7,452 bases of DNA, from positions 1 to 7,452 of the forward strand of contig CAMNPA010000054.1 in the NCBI GenBank assembly GCA_946547205.1. Direction: 5' to 3'. The DNA is from an uncultured Selenomonadales bacterium. GTDB lineage: Bacteria > Bacillota > Negativicutes > Selenomonadales > Selenomonadaceae. The position numbers and the translations under genes were made by a program. Shown piece after piece: positions 7,301 to 7,452 of this stretch; position 1 is the stretch's first letter; every line of letters begins with the position of its first letter. The notes beneath the pieces are model-generated. The model was not told where the DNA came from, did not search any database, and was given only the letters and a program-made list of their open reading frames with translations.

Positions 7301-7379
7301 CGTCGACAGAAAAGAAAGCGACAACTGGAAAGTTGAGGATATGTTCTTCACGGCAAAGCGAGCCGCTTGGATTGACTAA
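4311..7379 (+). CDS. Large TadG-like pilus-associated membrane-anchored surface protein
   Basis: A 1022-residue protein with the N-terminus of TadE/G-like Flp-pilus proteins: a short basic start, RGQ (17-19), a membrane segment at about 20-42 (VMVLYALLIPLLFLFVGVGM), then DLGWYYLNVSRLQNAADAAA (40-59), the near-universal Tad signature. About 960 residues follow that should face outward. At 484-518, VINLNDNLNAIIYMP...GNNKKFKGFVIAK resembles the beta-helical segment of PilX/Tad-associated surface proteins. The C-terminal half is rich in Asn, Asp, Lys and Tyr, poor in Cys, and holds three related DxD/NxY...G repeats (614-624, 684-695, 848-859). No vWA-type DxSxS metal site was found. ATG 4311 is chosen because AAGGGAG (4294-4300) precedes it by 10 nt and the promoter lies upstream. 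It is flanked by its own promoter and terminator, with no other tad gene visible. The N-terminal family is firm; the role (pilus, adhesin or surface layer) is inference. Confidence 0.8.
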   Translation: MSIRKFFRSIFNSALQRGQVMVLYALLIPLLFLFVGVGMDLGWYYLNVSRLQNAADAAALAGASALVKEEDFNNYLVIALAPNKLPADFDDYADVFKNTFDASTIANGKLSNYHKIDDIKETLKKGRDSAEEYTRKNLEDTAEVKASDDNTSTLSATDYWSISKKDVDKKVSGTIELKYKIVDGKNDVYGPLYYVVSLREKIRHFFLPGWFDDMNAPVKAVVLLKPHYKGLIDPMEQLERTKVIDNWEYTKEYKDPATGLSVSGGKWNHYQAGIRSNSNYGIRYTSGNAYRNESVIVKTSRKTSGKNVITSADGSSGEATDANGGKWYSSDEVDSINIDFRAEVKGKFSSDWDLGYDFPETGHSYQFTENSWSATNGADKRILFNAEFDEAFPTRDTSKQADPLWVRIESDPIKNPYTGAGVSNFNSVRQITLNFNTDNTQVDDKDNPHYYINRPYVVFYTGPENIDYTTDANGVLIRHSQPVVINLNDNLNAIIYMPESPVIINGNNKKFKGFVIAKCFLQTVTSEEMTNNSKFYLYDGFNTPTLFRGNYVEGTDGNSNTVYFKPDDLLDRNEIDPNYLAEDTTITEDGSGNVVVREKLKVNNYILLNYTKADHDTYAVTEDGKLNENKTFAAYVNATYKEKYKTVSGLSDSQITAVSFPDENYNETTATYYVDSRYVSSNKENDNYVKVLVNGSTMYADKKKLPYVKVRFNANYFYVCVSDLQLLKDSNGNKNGNKGVRMVDATDGDKDIYVNPTSIDQYGDSWKIDRAYWDTQGNWKNWQKDKVEFSADGTYFMLKSEIAALTTDPQVIDTYRKITYTDGDEEKVKYAKAGEKLYYTKVYNNEKNHDNYIIVDENGNMLTKSITVPEVLTATDEDSNVALKSKAERVFGLASEAPLRDYWKTYTRYPNGTPETDRADEVPPELPGDKKPNIVDGKYRGNSEYRLYEDYRIPALERVYKRSTFNLNEESYYSYFDIEELWRVNYTYLNVDEFNHTVDRKESDNWKVEDMFFTAKRAAWID

Positions 7380-7399
7380 AAAAAAAATTTTTTCGGTAC

Positions 7400-7432
7400 T
7401 CGTCGCAGGAAAATTCTGCGGCGAATTTTTTT
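7400..7432 (+). terminator. Rho-independent terminator after the Tad-like gene
   Basis: TCGTCGCAG (7400-7408) pairs with CTGCGGCGA (7416-7424) over nine positions (one G-U) around a 7-nt loop, followed by an A and seven T (7426-7432). It starts 20 nt after the stop codon and closes the transcription unit. Confidence 0.93.
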
Positions 7433-7452
7433 ACTCATTCGCAACATGAAGG

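Overview
The window looks like chromosomal DNA from a flagellated, Gram-negative-type Firmicute, most likely a Negativicute of the Selenomonas kind. This rests on the flagellin N-terminus (MAMVVKNN...), on the Bacillus/Clostridium-type order rph - rdgB - ysnB/yfcE, and on a Tad-type secreted protein. It is an inference; no rRNA or other decisive marker is present. Purine-rich Shine-Dalgarno (SD) sites are common. Three of the five plus-strand genes appear to start with TTG or GTG.

Layout. (1) 1-362, minus strand: the N-terminal 120 codons of a flagellin gene cut by the window edge, with a strong SD, a leader of about 150 nt and a well-formed promoter. (2) 363-661: a divergent intergenic region carrying the flagellin promoter and leader and a weak candidate promoter for rph. 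(3) 662-2639, plus strand: a housekeeping cluster of RNase PH (rph), the XTP/dITP house-cleaning pyrophosphatase (rdgB) and a YfcE/YsnB-type metallophosphoesterase. The third gene has an unusual start: its good SD lies 32 nt upstream of the GTG, separated from it by a stable cUUCGg hairpin. (4) 2723-4069: a MATE-family efflux protein, preceded by five tandem octamers. (5) 4070-4218: a second, nearly identical copy of the last 117 bases of the MATE gene in another frame, probably the stump of a deleted MATE paralogue or a tandem duplication. (6) 4245-7432: a self-contained transcription unit with a near-consensus promoter, one 1022-residue Tad/TadG-like membrane-anchored surface protein and a clear rho-independent terminator.

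How the genes relate. rph, rdgB and yfcE run in the same direction with no recognisable terminator between them, so they may be co-transcribed. They act in RNA 3'-end processing, nucleotide-pool cleaning and phosphodiester hydrolysis. The MATE gene may follow by read-through. The flagellin gene and the Tad-like gene both concern the cell surface, but they are separate units.

No large undescribed system is evident. The points most worth following are the hairpin between SD and start codon of yfcE, the codon-confined differences between the two MATE tails, and the long orphan Tad-like protein with its internal repeats.
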